From positions 62,001 to 126,000 of the forward strand of contig SEFZ01000008.1 in NCBI GenBank assembly GCA_004173185.1: a stretch of 64,000 nucleotides of DNA, given 5' to 3'. Below the pieces are notes generated by a model, which saw only the letters and a program-made list of their open reading frames with translations, had not been told where the DNA came from and made no database searches. Below are positions 45,419-54,025 of the stretch, piece by piece (the stretch's first letter is position 1; each line of letters opens with the position of its first letter). The stretch is from Sphingomonadales bacterium (lineage in GTDB: Bacteria; Pseudomonadota; Alphaproteobacteria; Sphingomonadales; Sphingomonadaceae). The translations under genes and the position numbers were made by a program.

Positions 45419-46897
45419 GTGGCCGAGCAACGCATCAAGCGCGTCGTCATCGCCGGGGGCGGCACTGCAGGCTGGGTCGTCGCCGCCGCACTCGGGCGCC
45501 ACCTCGGACCGTTGCTCGACATCACCTTGGTCGAGTCCGAAGAGATCGGAACGGTCGGGGTAGGGGAGTCCACAATCCCCACCGCGCGCACCTTCCACGC
45601 GTTCCTCGGCATCGATGAGCGTGAATTCATGCGCGAGACCGGCTCGAGCTTCAAGCTGGGCATCTCGTTCGAGGATTGGGGCCAGATCGGTGACCGCTAC
45701 ATCCACAGCTTCGGCCAGATCGGCAAAGGCACTTGGATGGGCGACTTCCAGCATTTCTGGCTGCGCGCGCGCGATCAGGGCTATGGCGGCGATCTCGGCG
45801 ATTATTGCTTCGAACTACAGGCCGCGCTGGCCGGGAAGTTCGCGACCGGCGAGAACGCCCAGATCAACTATGCCTATCATCTCGATGCAGGCCGCTATTC
45901 TCGCTTCCTCCGCAACTTCTCCGAAAAGTTGGGCGTGAAGCGCGTCGAAGGCCGGATCGCGCAGGTCGAGCAGCATCCCGAAAGCGGTGATATCGCCGCG
46001 CTGGTGCTGGAGAGCGGCGTCCGCATCGAAGGCGAGCTCTTCATCGACTGCACCGGCTTTCGCGGGCTGCTGATCGAGCAGGCGCTCAAGGCCGGGCATG
46101 AGGATTGGAGCCACTGGCTCCCCACCAACAGCGCGCTCCCATTGCAGACCGCTGCGGTGGGCCCGGCCGTGCCGTACACGCGCGCGATGGCGCATTCGGC
46201 GGGCTGGCAATGGCGCATCCCGCTCCAGCACCGTGTCGGCAATGGCTTGGTCTGGTGCAGCGAATTCATGTCGGACGACGAAGCGCACGCCACGCTCCAT
46301 GCCAGCATCGAAGGCGAGGTTCTGGTCGAGCCGCGCCCGATCCGCTTCAAGGCGGGGCGGCGGCGCAAGGCGTGGGACAAGAATTGCGTCGCGTTCGGCC
46401 TGTCGAGCGGCTTTGTCGAGCCGCTGGAATCGACCAGCATCCATCTCTTCATGATCGGCGTGACGCGGCTGATCCAGCTCTTCCCGTTCGGCGGATGCAA
46501 TGACGCGGTGACCAACCGTTACAATGATCTGGCGCAAAGCGAACTGGAGCGCATCCGCGACTTCATCGTGCTGCACTATAAACTCACCGAGCGCGACGAC
46601 AGCGCGTTCTGGAAATATTGCCGCGAGATGGCGATCCCGGACACGTTGGCGGCGCGGATCGAACTGTTTCGCGAAGATGCGCACGCATGGCAGGCGTCGG
46701 ACGATCTGTTTCGCATCGATAGCTGGGTGCAAGTGATGCTCGGCCAGCGGCTGAACCCCAGAAGCTATCACCAGATGGGCCAGTTGCTCGGCGACAAGCA
46801 ACTGCGCGAAGCGCTGGGCGATCTAAAGGGTAATATTGCGCGCGTAGTGGCTGGAATGCCAAGTCATCAGCAATTTATCGACCACTATATGTCGTAG
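45419..46897 (+). CDS. Flavin-dependent tryptophan halogenase-like protein
   Basis: The 492-residue FAD protein resembles tryptophan 7-halogenase (PrnA) family members. The FAD motif GGGTAGW lies at residues ~12-18, the Lys equivalent to the catalytic Lys of PrnA in SSFKLGISFEDW, the halogenase GWxWxIP motif in GWQWRIPL, and the Glu region in VEPLESTSIHLF. It could therefore be catalytically competent, but homologues in sugar-uptake clusters have no proven halogenation activity. Start GTG 45419 follows GGAGAGG at a spacing of ~5 bases. Last gene of the SapC-cupin-halogenase operon; substrate unknown. Confidence 0.87.
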   Translation: MAEQRIKRVVIAGGGTAGWVVAAALGRHLGPLLDITLVESEEIGTVGVGESTIPTARTFHAFLGIDEREFMRETGSSFKLGISFEDWGQIGDRYIHSFGQIGKGTWMGDFQHFWLRARDQGYGGDLGDYCFELQAALAGKFATGENAQINYAYHLDAGRYSRFLRNFSEKLGVKRVEGRIAQVEQHPESGDIAALVLESGVRIEGELFIDCTGFRGLLIEQALKAGHEDWSHWLPTNSALPLQTAAVGPAVPYTRAMAHSAGWQWRIPLQHRVGNGLVWCSEFMSDDEAHATLHASIEGEVLVEPRPIRFKAGRRRKAWDKNCVAFGLSSGFVEPLESTSIHLFMIGVTRLIQLFPFGGCNDAVTNRYNDLAQSELERIRDFIVLHYKLTERDDSAFWKYCREMAIPDTLAARIELFREDAHAWQASDDLFRIDSWVQVMLGQRLNPRSYHQMGQLLGDKQLREALGDLKGNIARVVAGMPSHQQFIDHYMS

Positions 46898-47040
46898 GGC
46901 CTGAACAAGAACCGAAGAACATCGCAAAACGGTTGCTTTGTACTATTGCCGCCGCGTGTTCGCTCAATATGTTCCGGCCGCAATGGGGGTGTGGGTTCAA
47001 CTTGTCGTCCCCGCCTCATCCGGAACCTGAGGGGGCTCCA

Positions 47041-48681
47041 ATGGACGCGAATGATCCACTTACCCCGCTGACGAAAGCCGAGACGGATTTCGTCGCGAAG
47101 ATCGAGGCCAAATGGTCGCGCGACAAGGTGCTCAAGCGGCTGAAGCGCGATCTCCAGACCGCGATCGAGATCGAACTCGCGACGATCCCGATCTACCTCT
47201 ACACCTATTATTCGCTGATCCGGAATAACGAGAGCGGCGAGACGATCAGCGACGCACAGCTCTTTGCCAACAAAGCGGGCGGGATGATCATGAGTGTCGC
47301 GGTGGAGGAAATGCTCCACATGTCGCTCTCCTCGAATGTGCTGTTCGCCATGGGGGTGATGCCGCAACTTTACGGCAATGCGCCCGGCACTTATCCGACC
47401 GAGCTGCCCTATCACAAACCGCAGGGCAAAGCGGGGCCCGATGGCAAGACGGCGGTGCTGATCCCGCTCGGCAAGCTCGGCTTCGAGCAGCTTTGGCACT
47501 TCCTCCAGATCGAATATCCCGAACAGGCGAACGCGCCGCCGCAGGACAGGGACTGGGACACGATCGGGCAGTTCTATTCCTATATCCGCTGCCTGCTGAA
47601 CACCGATTTCCTGGCGGATTCAGACTTTCAGCGGGGCGCGTCCGCGCACGCGATCCAGCCTTATAATTACTCGCCCAACAACATCGACACAGTCTATCCG
47701 AACGCTGGTTTCGATCCGTGGAAGCCCGCCCCGCCGGTGCCAACGCCAAGCTGGGCCGATTCGAAGCAAAGCGCGGCGGCAGCGGCAGTCTTTCCCGATT
47801 ATGCCGATGGTCATGCCGGCAAGACCCAGCTTGTGGCGGTCCGCTCGATCCTCGATGCGGCCACCGCGATCGACACGATCTGCGATCAGGGCGAGGGCGT
47901 GCCGATCCCCGATATCGGCCCCAGCCCGTTCGATGACCCGTCGAAGAAAGAGGATTCACATTATGTGAAGTTCCTGAACCTCCAGGCCCAGTTCGCCGAT
48001 TATGCCGGCACCACAGAGGTGCGCCCGCCCCAGCCGCCCGCGCCGGTCGACGTGATCCAGCCCGCGATCACGCAACAGGCGTTGCTCGATGGCGGCGTGC
48101 TGGTGAACATGCCAGATAACCCGATCGCGGCGCGCTATCCCGAATATTATTCCGACATCGCCAACTTCTGCAGCGCCTGTTTCCAATACATGCTGATCAT
48201 GACCGAGACGGTCTATCTGGTGCCGCCGGAGAAGCAGAAAGTCTTCTTCAACGAAGGGCTGCACCGCTCGATGATCTGGGTGCTCGATAAATATATCAAG
48301 ACGATCCGCCAATTGCCGATCTCCTCGGGCGACTATGCGGGGATGATGATGGGGCCGACCTTCGAGAATGTCTCGCTGGGCAAGCGGGCCGTCTCGTTTC
48401 AGGGGCTCACGGATTTCGGCAACAAGGCGATCGCATCGGCCAACGCGCTGATCGCGAAGCTCGACGCAAGCGAAGTGGTCGAGCATATCGAGGAATTGCT
48501 CGCGCCCGGCCCTGCGGCCGCGACGGCTGCCAAGGTCGAGAAGGATGACGGCGACATCGTCGGCGTGTTGCAAAACGTCATTTATTATATCGGCGTCGCG
48601 ATCTCCAAGACCGGCTCGAACGGCGTGCCGATGCACCTGCCCGATGTCGGCCCCTATTGGACCGCGGCCAAGCAACGCTGA
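47041..48681 (+). CDS. Ferritin-like diiron protein (PF12902/VioB-RebD-related domain)
   Basis: The 546-residue protein matches the ferritin-like domain found in VioB/RebD-type proteins and many uncharacterised operons. Probable metal ligands are Glu45 (AIEIELATIP), Glu90 and His93 (VEEMLHM), Glu158 (QIEYPE), Glu285 (DQGEGVP) and His307 (DSHYVKF). A second helical half carries Glu389 and an EGLHRS motif at 405-410. No signal peptide is seen. ATG 47041 is preceded by GAGGGGG; an upstream extension to 46933 lacks support. It begins 143 bases after the halogenase-like gene and probably heads a new operon with the Cys-rich protein and MNIO. Reaction unknown; oxidase or dimerising enzyme activity is possible. 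Confidence 0.8.
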   Translation: MDANDPLTPLTKAETDFVAKIEAKWSRDKVLKRLKRDLQTAIEIELATIPIYLYTYYSLIRNNESGETISDAQLFANKAGGMIMSVAVEEMLHMSLSSNVLFAMGVMPQLYGNAPGTYPTELPYHKPQGKAGPDGKTAVLIPLGKLGFEQLWHFLQIEYPEQANAPPQDRDWDTIGQFYSYIRCLLNTDFLADSDFQRGASAHAIQPYNYSPNNIDTVYPNAGFDPWKPAPPVPTPSWADSKQSAAAAAVFPDYADGHAGKTQLVAVRSILDAATAIDTICDQGEGVPIPDIGPSPFDDPSKKEDSHYVKFLNLQAQFADYAGTTEVRPPQPPAPVDVIQPAITQQALLDGGVLVNMPDNPIAARYPEYYSDIANFCSACFQYMLIMTETVYLVPPEKQKVFFNEGLHRSMIWVLDKYIKTIRQLPISSGDYAGMMMGPTFENVSLGKRAVSFQGLTDFGNKAIASANALIAKLDASEVVEHIEELLAPGPAAATAAKVEKDDGDIVGVLQNVIYYIGVAISKTGSNGVPMHLPDVGPYWTAAKQR

Positions 48682-48704
48682 CCCCCAAGCGAGAGGAACG
48701 ACCC

Positions 48705-49367
48705 ATGGCATCCTGCGCCAATCCGCCGACCCCCACGCCGGGCGTGCCCGTGCCAAAAGATTATCCCTATACCAACGAACCAGTGTTTCCCGGCCCCGGC
48801 ATGATCGGCCCGCAGCCCGAGGGCATGCCGCTTCACGCATGCATGGGGCTGAACGCCTGTGCGGGATCGGATCGGTTCGGCACGTTCGGTGCGCCGGGCA
48901 AGCAGCCGAACGCCTGCGCCGGGCAGGGCTATTGCGCGACCGGCACCGACCATACGTGCCATGTCCAGAATGACTGCAAGGGGCAGGGCGGCTGCGGCCT
49001 TTATGGCACCGGGGAGGAGATGAACAATCCCGGCGCCAATGCCTGCCGCTCGCAGGGATCGTGCGCGACGCCGATCAACGCCGAGCGCTTCAGCACCAAT
49101 GGCGACAATCAGGGGCTCAGCGTCTGGCTGCGCGCGCGAGCGGTGTTCGAAGCGAATTGGGAAGCGACGCGAGACACCTTGCTCGCGGCGCAAAAAGCGC
49201 AAAACCTCGCGGCCGGGCAACCGCTGCCGGAGACGCTGGGCACCACGCCCGCCGCTTTCGCGGCGACCGGGCCGACCTATTTGTGGATATCGACGGACAA
49301 TGCAGCGCGCAGCAACATGACCGCGTGCGGATCGAGTGGGATGAGTGGGGCCGGTGGCTGTAGTTGA
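48705..49367 (+). CDS. Cys-rich protein with five C-x5-C motifs, candidate MNIO substrate
   Basis: The 220-residue protein has 12 Cys. Ten lie in residues 46-120 as five C-x5-C units: 46/52, 71/77, 85/91, 91/97 and 114/120 (Cys91 is shared), plus Cys4, Cys208 and Cys219. Units follow a consensus near N-A-C-x-G-Q-G-x-C (CAGQGYC, CKGQGGC, CRSQGSC). The first ~40 residues are Pro-rich, no signal peptide or membrane segment is visible, and residues 135-200 look like an ordinary helical domain. Such Cys-Gly-Gln repeat proteins occur beside DUF692 genes and resemble bufferin-like substrates (recalled). ATG 48705 follows GAGAGG. The reading frame overlaps the MNIO start by about 23 bases. Peptide modification and metal binding are inferred. 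Confidence 0.82.
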   Translation: MASCANPPTPTPGVPVPKDYPYTNEPVFPGPGMIGPQPEGMPLHACMGLNACAGSDRFGTFGAPGKQPNACAGQGYCATGTDHTCHVQNDCKGQGGCGLYGTGEEMNNPGANACRSQGSCATPINAERFSTNGDNQGLSVWLRARAVFEANWEATRDTLLAAQKAQNLAAGQPLPETLGTTPAAFAATGPTYLWISTDNAARSNMTACGSSGMSGAGGCS

Positions 49368-50301
49368 TCGCGCGCTGGCGGCGCTTCCCCGGCTTGGGCT
49401 GGGGCTTGGCCTGCGCAGCGTGCACTTCGATACGATCCTGTCGGGCGAGCCGCAGGACCTGTGGTTCGAAGCGATCTCCGAGAACTTCATGGACTCGGGT
49501 GGCCGCCCCCGCGCGATCATCCGCGCGGTGGCCGAGCGCTATCCATTGGCGCTCCACGGCGTTTCGCTCTCGATCGGCAGCACCGATCCGCTCGACCGGC
49601 GCTATCTCGCCGCGCTCAAGCGGCTGGCCGATGAAGTGCACCCTGCCTGGGTGAGCGACCATTTGTGCTGGACGGGGGTAAACGGCCATAACTCGCACGA
49701 TCTGCTGCCGATGCCGCTGACCGAGGAGAGTTTGTCGCATGTCGCCGCGCGGGTCGCTCAGGTGCAGGACATTCTTGAGCGCCCGCTGATCCTCGAAAAC
49801 CCGAGCAGCTATGTCCGCTTCGCAAGCTCGACGATGGACGAACCCGCATTCCTCCGCGCGCTGGCCGATGAGACCGGTTGCGGACTGCTGCTCGACATCA
49901 ACAATGTCTATGTCAGTTGCTTCAACGCAGGCACCGATCCGGTCGCCTATCTCGATGTCTTTCCCTGTGACCGCGTCGTCCAGATGCATCTTGCCGGGCA
50001 TCAGGATCTCGGCAGCCATGTCATCGACACGCACGATCGTCCGGTGCGCGCCGAAGTGTGGGAGTTGTTCCGCATCGCCTGGGCGCGGACGAACGGAGCG
50101 TCGACCTTGCTCGAATGGGATGATCACATCCCGGATTTCGCCGAATGCCTCGCCGAACTGCGCAAGGCCGAGCGGTATATGGCGAACGAACCCGTGCAGC
50201 CTGCCGCCGAGGTTCGCGAGACCGATGGCGAGCGCATCTCCAATCCCGTCGGGTTCATCGTGCCGCGCGCGATGGACAGCATGCTCGAGGACGCCGCATG
50301 A
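49345..50301 (+). CDS. DUF692 multinuclear non-heme iron oxidase (MNIO, BufB/MbnB-like)
   Basis: The 318-residue TIM-barrel protein is of the DUF692/MNIO family, whose members (MbnB, TglH, BufB) oxidise Cys or other residues of peptide substrates using two or three iron ions. Expected metal-binding residues fall in His71 (HGVSLSIG), His106 (SDHLCW), Glu151 (LENPSSY), Asp184/Asn187 (LLLDINNVYVS), His215 (QMHLAGH), Asp228/His230 (DTHDRPV) and Glu257 (LLEWDDHIP). Start is GTG 49345 or GTG 49354, both inside the Cys-rich gene end, indicating coupling. It overlaps the DUF2063 gene by four bases. Substrate assignment to the Cys-rich protein is from context. Confidence 0.92.
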   Translation: MGPVAVVDRALAALPRLGLGLGLRSVHFDTILSGEPQDLWFEAISENFMDSGGRPRAIIRAVAERYPLALHGVSLSIGSTDPLDRRYLAALKRLADEVHPAWVSDHLCWTGVNGHNSHDLLPMPLTEESLSHVAARVAQVQDILERPLILENPSSYVRFASSTMDEPAFLRALADETGCGLLLDINNVYVSCFNAGTDPVAYLDVFPCDRVVQMHLAGHQDLGSHVIDTHDRPVRAEVWELFRIAWARTNGASTLLEWDDHIPDFAECLAELRKAERYMANEPVQPAAEVRETDGERISNPVGFIVPRAMDSMLEDAA

Positions 50302-51089
50302 CCACACTCGCGGCGGCCCAACGCCGGATGCACGATGCGCTGGCCTGTCCTGATATGGACTCCCATGAGGAGATGTTCGCGAGCGACGGGCGGCTGGGCG
50401 CAGCCGGAGGGCTGGCAGTCTATCAGCGCGGCTATTTGCTGCGCATTGCGGCCTGCATGCGCGAGCAGTTCCCGGCGCTCTGCCACGCGCTCGGCCGTCC
50501 GCTTTTTGACGATTTCGTCGCCGATTATATCCGCGATTGTCGTCCTGAGCGGCACACCCTTTACGATCTCGGCCGCCGCTTTGCTGGCTGGATGCACGCC
50601 AGCCGCCCTGATGGCGACGCGCCCGAACCTTGGGTCGATTTCATGATCGACCTTGCCCGGTTCGAATATGCGGCGTTCGCGATGTTCGATGCGCAGGGCA
50701 ATGAGGGGCGTCCGTTCGCCACTGCCGACACGCCCGACATTGCATTGCGCCTCCAGCCCGCATTTGCGCTGGGCAGCTATGGCTTCCCGGTCGCCGAATT
50801 TTACCACGCCGTGCGCCGGGGGGAGACGCCACAACTGCCGGGACGCAGGGCCAGCCACTTTGCTCTGGTCCGCACCGATTATGTGACGCGCACCATCTCG
50901 CTAAGCGAAACGCATCACGTCTTCCTCTCAGAAATGCAGGCGGGCGACAGCGTAGAGGCGGCACTGGCCGAAATCGCGGCGCGCTTCAAACTTGATCCGG
51001 ACGAAGCCGAGTCCTCATGGAGCGCTCCGGAAGGAAGCCGCGCCCGCTGGATCGGATGGGGCTTCTTCATCGACGCCAACAACCGGTAA
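50298..51089 (+). CDS. DUF2063 partner protein (BufC/HvfC-like)
   Basis: The 263-residue protein has an N-terminal DUF2063 DNA-binding-like domain: LAVYQRGYLLRIAACMREQFPALCHALG and FVADYIRDCRPERHTLYDLG match this family. A C-terminal domain with EFYHAVRRGE follows. DUF2063 proteins pair with DUF692 oxidases and, like MbnC or BufC, are thought to bind the peptide substrate and support the oxidase. ATGA overlap with the MNIO gene (50298-50301). No DoxX-type bufD follows, unlike many bufferin operons. Confidence 0.88.
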   Translation: MTTLAAAQRRMHDALACPDMDSHEEMFASDGRLGAAGGLAVYQRGYLLRIAACMREQFPALCHALGRPLFDDFVADYIRDCRPERHTLYDLGRRFAGWMHASRPDGDAPEPWVDFMIDLARFEYAAFAMFDAQGNEGRPFATADTPDIALRLQPAFALGSYGFPVAEFYHAVRRGETPQLPGRRASHFALVRTDYVTRTISLSETHHVFLSEMQAGDSVEAALAEIAARFKLDPDEAESSWSAPEGSRARWIGWGFFIDANNR

Positions 51090-51375
51090 CTTCGGTCTGA
51101 AGCCGTGGCAGCGAAGCGAGCAATATAAAGGCTCTAAATTATTCGGTTCAAAATGGACCGATTTCGACAATATCGGATACGGTATCTTACGTAAGGGATA
51201 TCCGAATGAAGCAGTTTTTACTCTGAGAGAAGTAAATCCGCATACGTAATTTCACGCTACTCATTATGAGGTGATGGTTTTAAATAGTACGGAATGATAC
51301 ATAACCCGCATTTAAACCGGTAATAACGCAACTTGCTGCTTTCATGTGTTTCGCGGGCACATGGAAGTGAGCACT
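51090..51375. other. AT-rich intergenic stretch between MNIO and DUF11 operons
   Basis: This 286-base stretch is visibly poorer in G+C than the genes around it. No supported gene is present; an 85-codon open frame through it only reads out of the DUF2063 gene. It must hold the promoter of the DUF11 operon, but no convincing box was found. The short palindrome at 51176-51186 is noted elsewhere. Confidence 0.5.
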
Positions 51376-52332
51376 ATGCCGCAAGGCAAGTACAACAGGG
51401 TATCGGTGGTTTTGACCTGCTTTGCGGGCTGCATGATTGCAGCTCCGGCGGGTGCTGCTGTGCCTGGATGTGCGAATATTCCCAACGTCGCGCGCCTAGC
51501 CTTTGCCGAAGGCAGTGCAGCGCACGTCATTGAATCGAACGTCGCCGCGATCCGCACCGCCGAACTGCTTGATCTGCGCCTCACCACGACGACCGACACT
51601 ATCGCCATAGCGCAGGGTGCGCCGGGTGCCATTCCCTTCGCGCTCACCAACAGCGGCAATGGCGAAGAGGCCTTTGTGCTCGATGCCCGGATCGATGGCA
51701 CCGATGCATCGATCACCGGCTTCGCGATCGACAGCGACGGCAATGGCCGGTTCGACGCCAAGATCGACATCCTCCTGCCGACCCGGCGTACCACGTCGCT
51801 GATCGCCCCCGGCGTAACCACCGCTTTGCTCGTGCTGGTAGAGGGTGGCGTTGGCACAACTGGCACGCTGACGGTCAATGCCCGCGCAGAGACCGGATCG
51901 GGCGCGCCCGGCACGGGCTTCACGGGTGAAGGCGATTGCGACGCGGTTGTCGGCGCAACCGGCGCCAGCGCGCTCGCGACGGTTACGCTCACCGCTGCCC
52001 CAGGCACGGACCTCAGCCAGATCAGCGTCATCAAGTCACAGAGCGTCGCCGCTCCCGATGGCAGCGCACTGCCGGCTCGGGGAGCGACGGTCACCTACAC
52101 CATTCAATCGCGCTTCGGCGGCAATGCGGTGGTCCGTTCGGCGCGCCTCGCCGATCTTATCCCCGAGGGCACGACCTATATTCCCGGCAGCCTGAGCCTC
52201 GACGGCGCGACGCTGACCGATGCCGATGACGGCGATCCCGGCGGGTTCGACGGGAATGCGGTTCGCGTGGTGCTCGGCGATGTGCCGGCGCCGGCAGTCC
52301 GCAGCATCCAATTTCAAGTGAAGATCCAGTGA
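51376..52332 (+). CDS. Secreted DUF11-type protein, first of five
   Basis: The 318-residue protein has a signal peptide (1-~27, ending AGAA) and a C-terminal DUF11-like beta-sandwich (~residues 215-318: RGATVTYTIQSRFGGNAVV then LADLIPEGTTYIPGSL). The central portion contains an EF-hand-like loop DSDGNGRFDAKID near residue 117, which may bind calcium. It ends SIQFQVKIQ. ATG 51376 has GGAAG at a spacing of ~8; ATG 51361 is an alternative. It is first in a row of five closely spaced secreted genes. Role unknown; surface adhesion or barrel association is inferred. Confidence 0.75.
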   Translation: MPQGKYNRVSVVLTCFAGCMIAAPAGAAVPGCANIPNVARLAFAEGSAAHVIESNVAAIRTAELLDLRLTTTTDTIAIAQGAPGAIPFALTNSGNGEEAFVLDARIDGTDASITGFAIDSDGNGRFDAKIDILLPTRRTTSLIAPGVTTALLVLVEGGVGTTGTLTVNARAETGSGAPGTGFTGEGDCDAVVGATGASALATVTLTAAPGTDLSQISVIKSQSVAAPDGSALPARGATVTYTIQSRFGGNAVVRSARLADLIPEGTTYIPGSLSLDGATLTDADDGDPGGFDGNAVRVVLGDVPAPAVRSIQFQVKIQ

Positions 52333-52343
52333 GGGAGTAGTTC

Positions 52344-52832
52344 ATGAAACGCTTTGGTACCTACGGAAGCGCCCCGCTGGCGCTGGTTTTGGTCTTTGCG
52401 CCGGTCGCACAGGCGGCAATGCCCTTGGCATCGCCGGTCAGCATCACCGCAAAGGTGATGGTCGAGACGCGCAAGGCCGCGGCCGACGGCACGGTGAAGA
52501 TCGTGCTGGCCCCAGCCGCGCGCGTCACGCCGGGCGATCATGTCGTCTATCAGGTGACCGTCCAAAATTCGGGGCGCGAGGTCGCGCGCGATCTGGTCGT
52601 CGCCAATCCGGTGCCCGCGGGGCTGGTTTATGCCGGTGCCGCTGCAGATTCGCCCGAGCCAGAGCTGTCGATCGACGGCGTTCGTTTCGGCGCGCTTTCG
52701 CAACTCGCAGTACGCAGCGGCGGCGTCAGCCGCGCCGCGCTGCCCACCGATGTCCGGGTCGTTCGCTGGCGCATCGCGTCGGTCGCGGCCGGCGGCAATG
52801 CGCAGCTCTCGTTTCGCGCAAAGCTCAAGTAA
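52344..52832 (+). CDS. Small secreted DUF11 protein
   Basis: The 162-residue protein consists of a signal peptide (1-~25, ending AQAAM) and a single DUF11-like domain (TPGDHVVYQVTVQNSGREVA, then VVANPVPAGLVYAG). It ends LSFRAKLK. It starts 11 bases after the preceding gene. No catalytic motif is present, so a structural surface role is likely. The family is widespread in surface and adhesin proteins but is not specific for one function. Confidence 0.78.
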   Translation: MKRFGTYGSAPLALVLVFAPVAQAAMPLASPVSITAKVMVETRKAAADGTVKIVLAPAARVTPGDHVVYQVTVQNSGREVARDLVVANPVPAGLVYAGAAADSPEPELSIDGVRFGALSQLAVRSGGVSRAALPTDVRVVRWRIASVAAGGNAQLSFRAKLK

Positions 52833-52871
52833 CGGCCCCCGTAAGTAACTAGAGTAACAGGGATTTTCCAC

Positions 52872-53954
52872 ATGAAGCATATGATAAGGCTGCTCGGCGG
52901 TGCCGCGCTTGCTACCATGTTCGCAACGCCTGCGCTCGCGCAGCAGACGGCGTCTGGCACCAGCATAAACAACCAGGCGAGCGTGAGCTACAATGTCGGC
53001 GGTTCGGCCGGCACGAGCACCTCGAACACCGCGACCTTCGTGGTCGATAAGAAGGTGAACCTCGCGGTTGCCGAAGTCGGCGGCGCGGCAACGCGTGTGG
53101 CGATTGGCGCAAGCGATCAGGTGACCACCTTCACCGTCACCAACCTGACCAACGCGACGCAGGATTTCCGCCTCGTCGGCGGTCAGCAAACCGTTTCGAT
53201 CCCGCTGCTTGGCACCGACGACTTCAACGTCACCAACATTCGCGTGTTCGTCGATGCGAACGGCAACGGTGAATATGATGCGGGCGATACTGCGACGTTC
53301 ATCGACGAACTCGCGCCCGATGCGACCGTCACGGTGTTCATCGTCGCGAACATCCCGAACACGCAGGGAATTCACACCGCGATCGTCGGCCTCAACGCGA
53401 TCGTCGCGGCGGGCGGCGGTTCGGGCACGCTTGGCGCCGATCTCGTCGCGACGTCGCTGCTCACCGCGGACTCGCCCTCGACGGTCGATATCGTCTTCGC
53501 CGACGATGCCAACCTGCTCGATCAGCTCCGCGACGGCCAGCAATATGCCTTCGACGCCTACACGATCGATTCGGCCGCGGTCACGATGACCAAGACCGCG
53601 CGTGTCGTCAGCGATCCCTACAACCTGCTCGTGAATCCAAAGGCGATTCCGGGCGCAGTCGTCGAATATTGCATGACGATCAGCAATGCCGGTCCCGGTA
53701 TTGCGACCGGCGTGACCCTGACCGACGCGTTGCCCGCCAACACCACCTATGTTTCGAACTCGCTGACGGTCGGCGGGCTGGGCGTGGGCGGTGCATGTGT
53801 GCTCAACGGCACGATCGAGGACGATAACGCCACCGGCGCCGACGAAACCGACCTGTATGGCGGCTCGTTCGATGGCACCAACGTTCGTGCGACACTCGGT
53901 TCGGTGCTGCCGCTGGTACCGCTGACCGTCGCCTTCCGCGCGACGATTAACTAG
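52872..53954 (+). CDS. Secreted DUF11 protein with calcium-loop-like motif
   Basis: The 360-residue protein has a signal peptide (1-~23, ALAQQ), an N-terminal beta-rich region (~24-220) with DANGNGEYDAGDTATFIDE (a calcium-binding-like loop at ~130) and a C-terminal DUF11 domain (IPGAVVEYCMTISNAGPGIA, LTDALPANTTYVSNSL). It ends VAFRATIN. Gap of 39 bases to the preceding gene. Proposed as a secreted partner of the large barrel protein downstream, based on operon position and the shared domain. Confidence 0.78.
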   Translation: MKHMIRLLGGAALATMFATPALAQQTASGTSINNQASVSYNVGGSAGTSTSNTATFVVDKKVNLAVAEVGGAATRVAIGASDQVTTFTVTNLTNATQDFRLVGGQQTVSIPLLGTDDFNVTNIRVFVDANGNGEYDAGDTATFIDELAPDATVTVFIVANIPNTQGIHTAIVGLNAIVAAGGGSGTLGADLVATSLLTADSPSTVDIVFADDANLLDQLRDGQQYAFDAYTIDSAAVTMTKTARVVSDPYNLLVNPKAIPGAVVEYCMTISNAGPGIATGVTLTDALPANTTYVSNSLTVGGLGVGGACVLNGTIEDDNATGADETDLYGGSFDGTNVRATLGSVLPLVPLTVAFRATIN

Positions 53955-54025
53955 CCCCGAAACCGCAAGGCCCCCCCCGGATCCGGCGCGTGTCCTCTCC
54001 CTCGCGCGCCGGAGAAGGGTCGCTT

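Noticed and set aside
45419..46897. Halogenase gene as evidence of a secondary-metabolite cluster
   Set aside because: No biosynthetic core gene (NRPS, PKS, indole dimer synthase) is nearby, and the SapC/cupin/TonB context is a known recurring set.
51176..51186. GATAC-G-GTATC palindrome as another CatR site
   Set aside because: The spacing between ATAC and GTAT is 1 instead of 7, so it does not fit the operator model.
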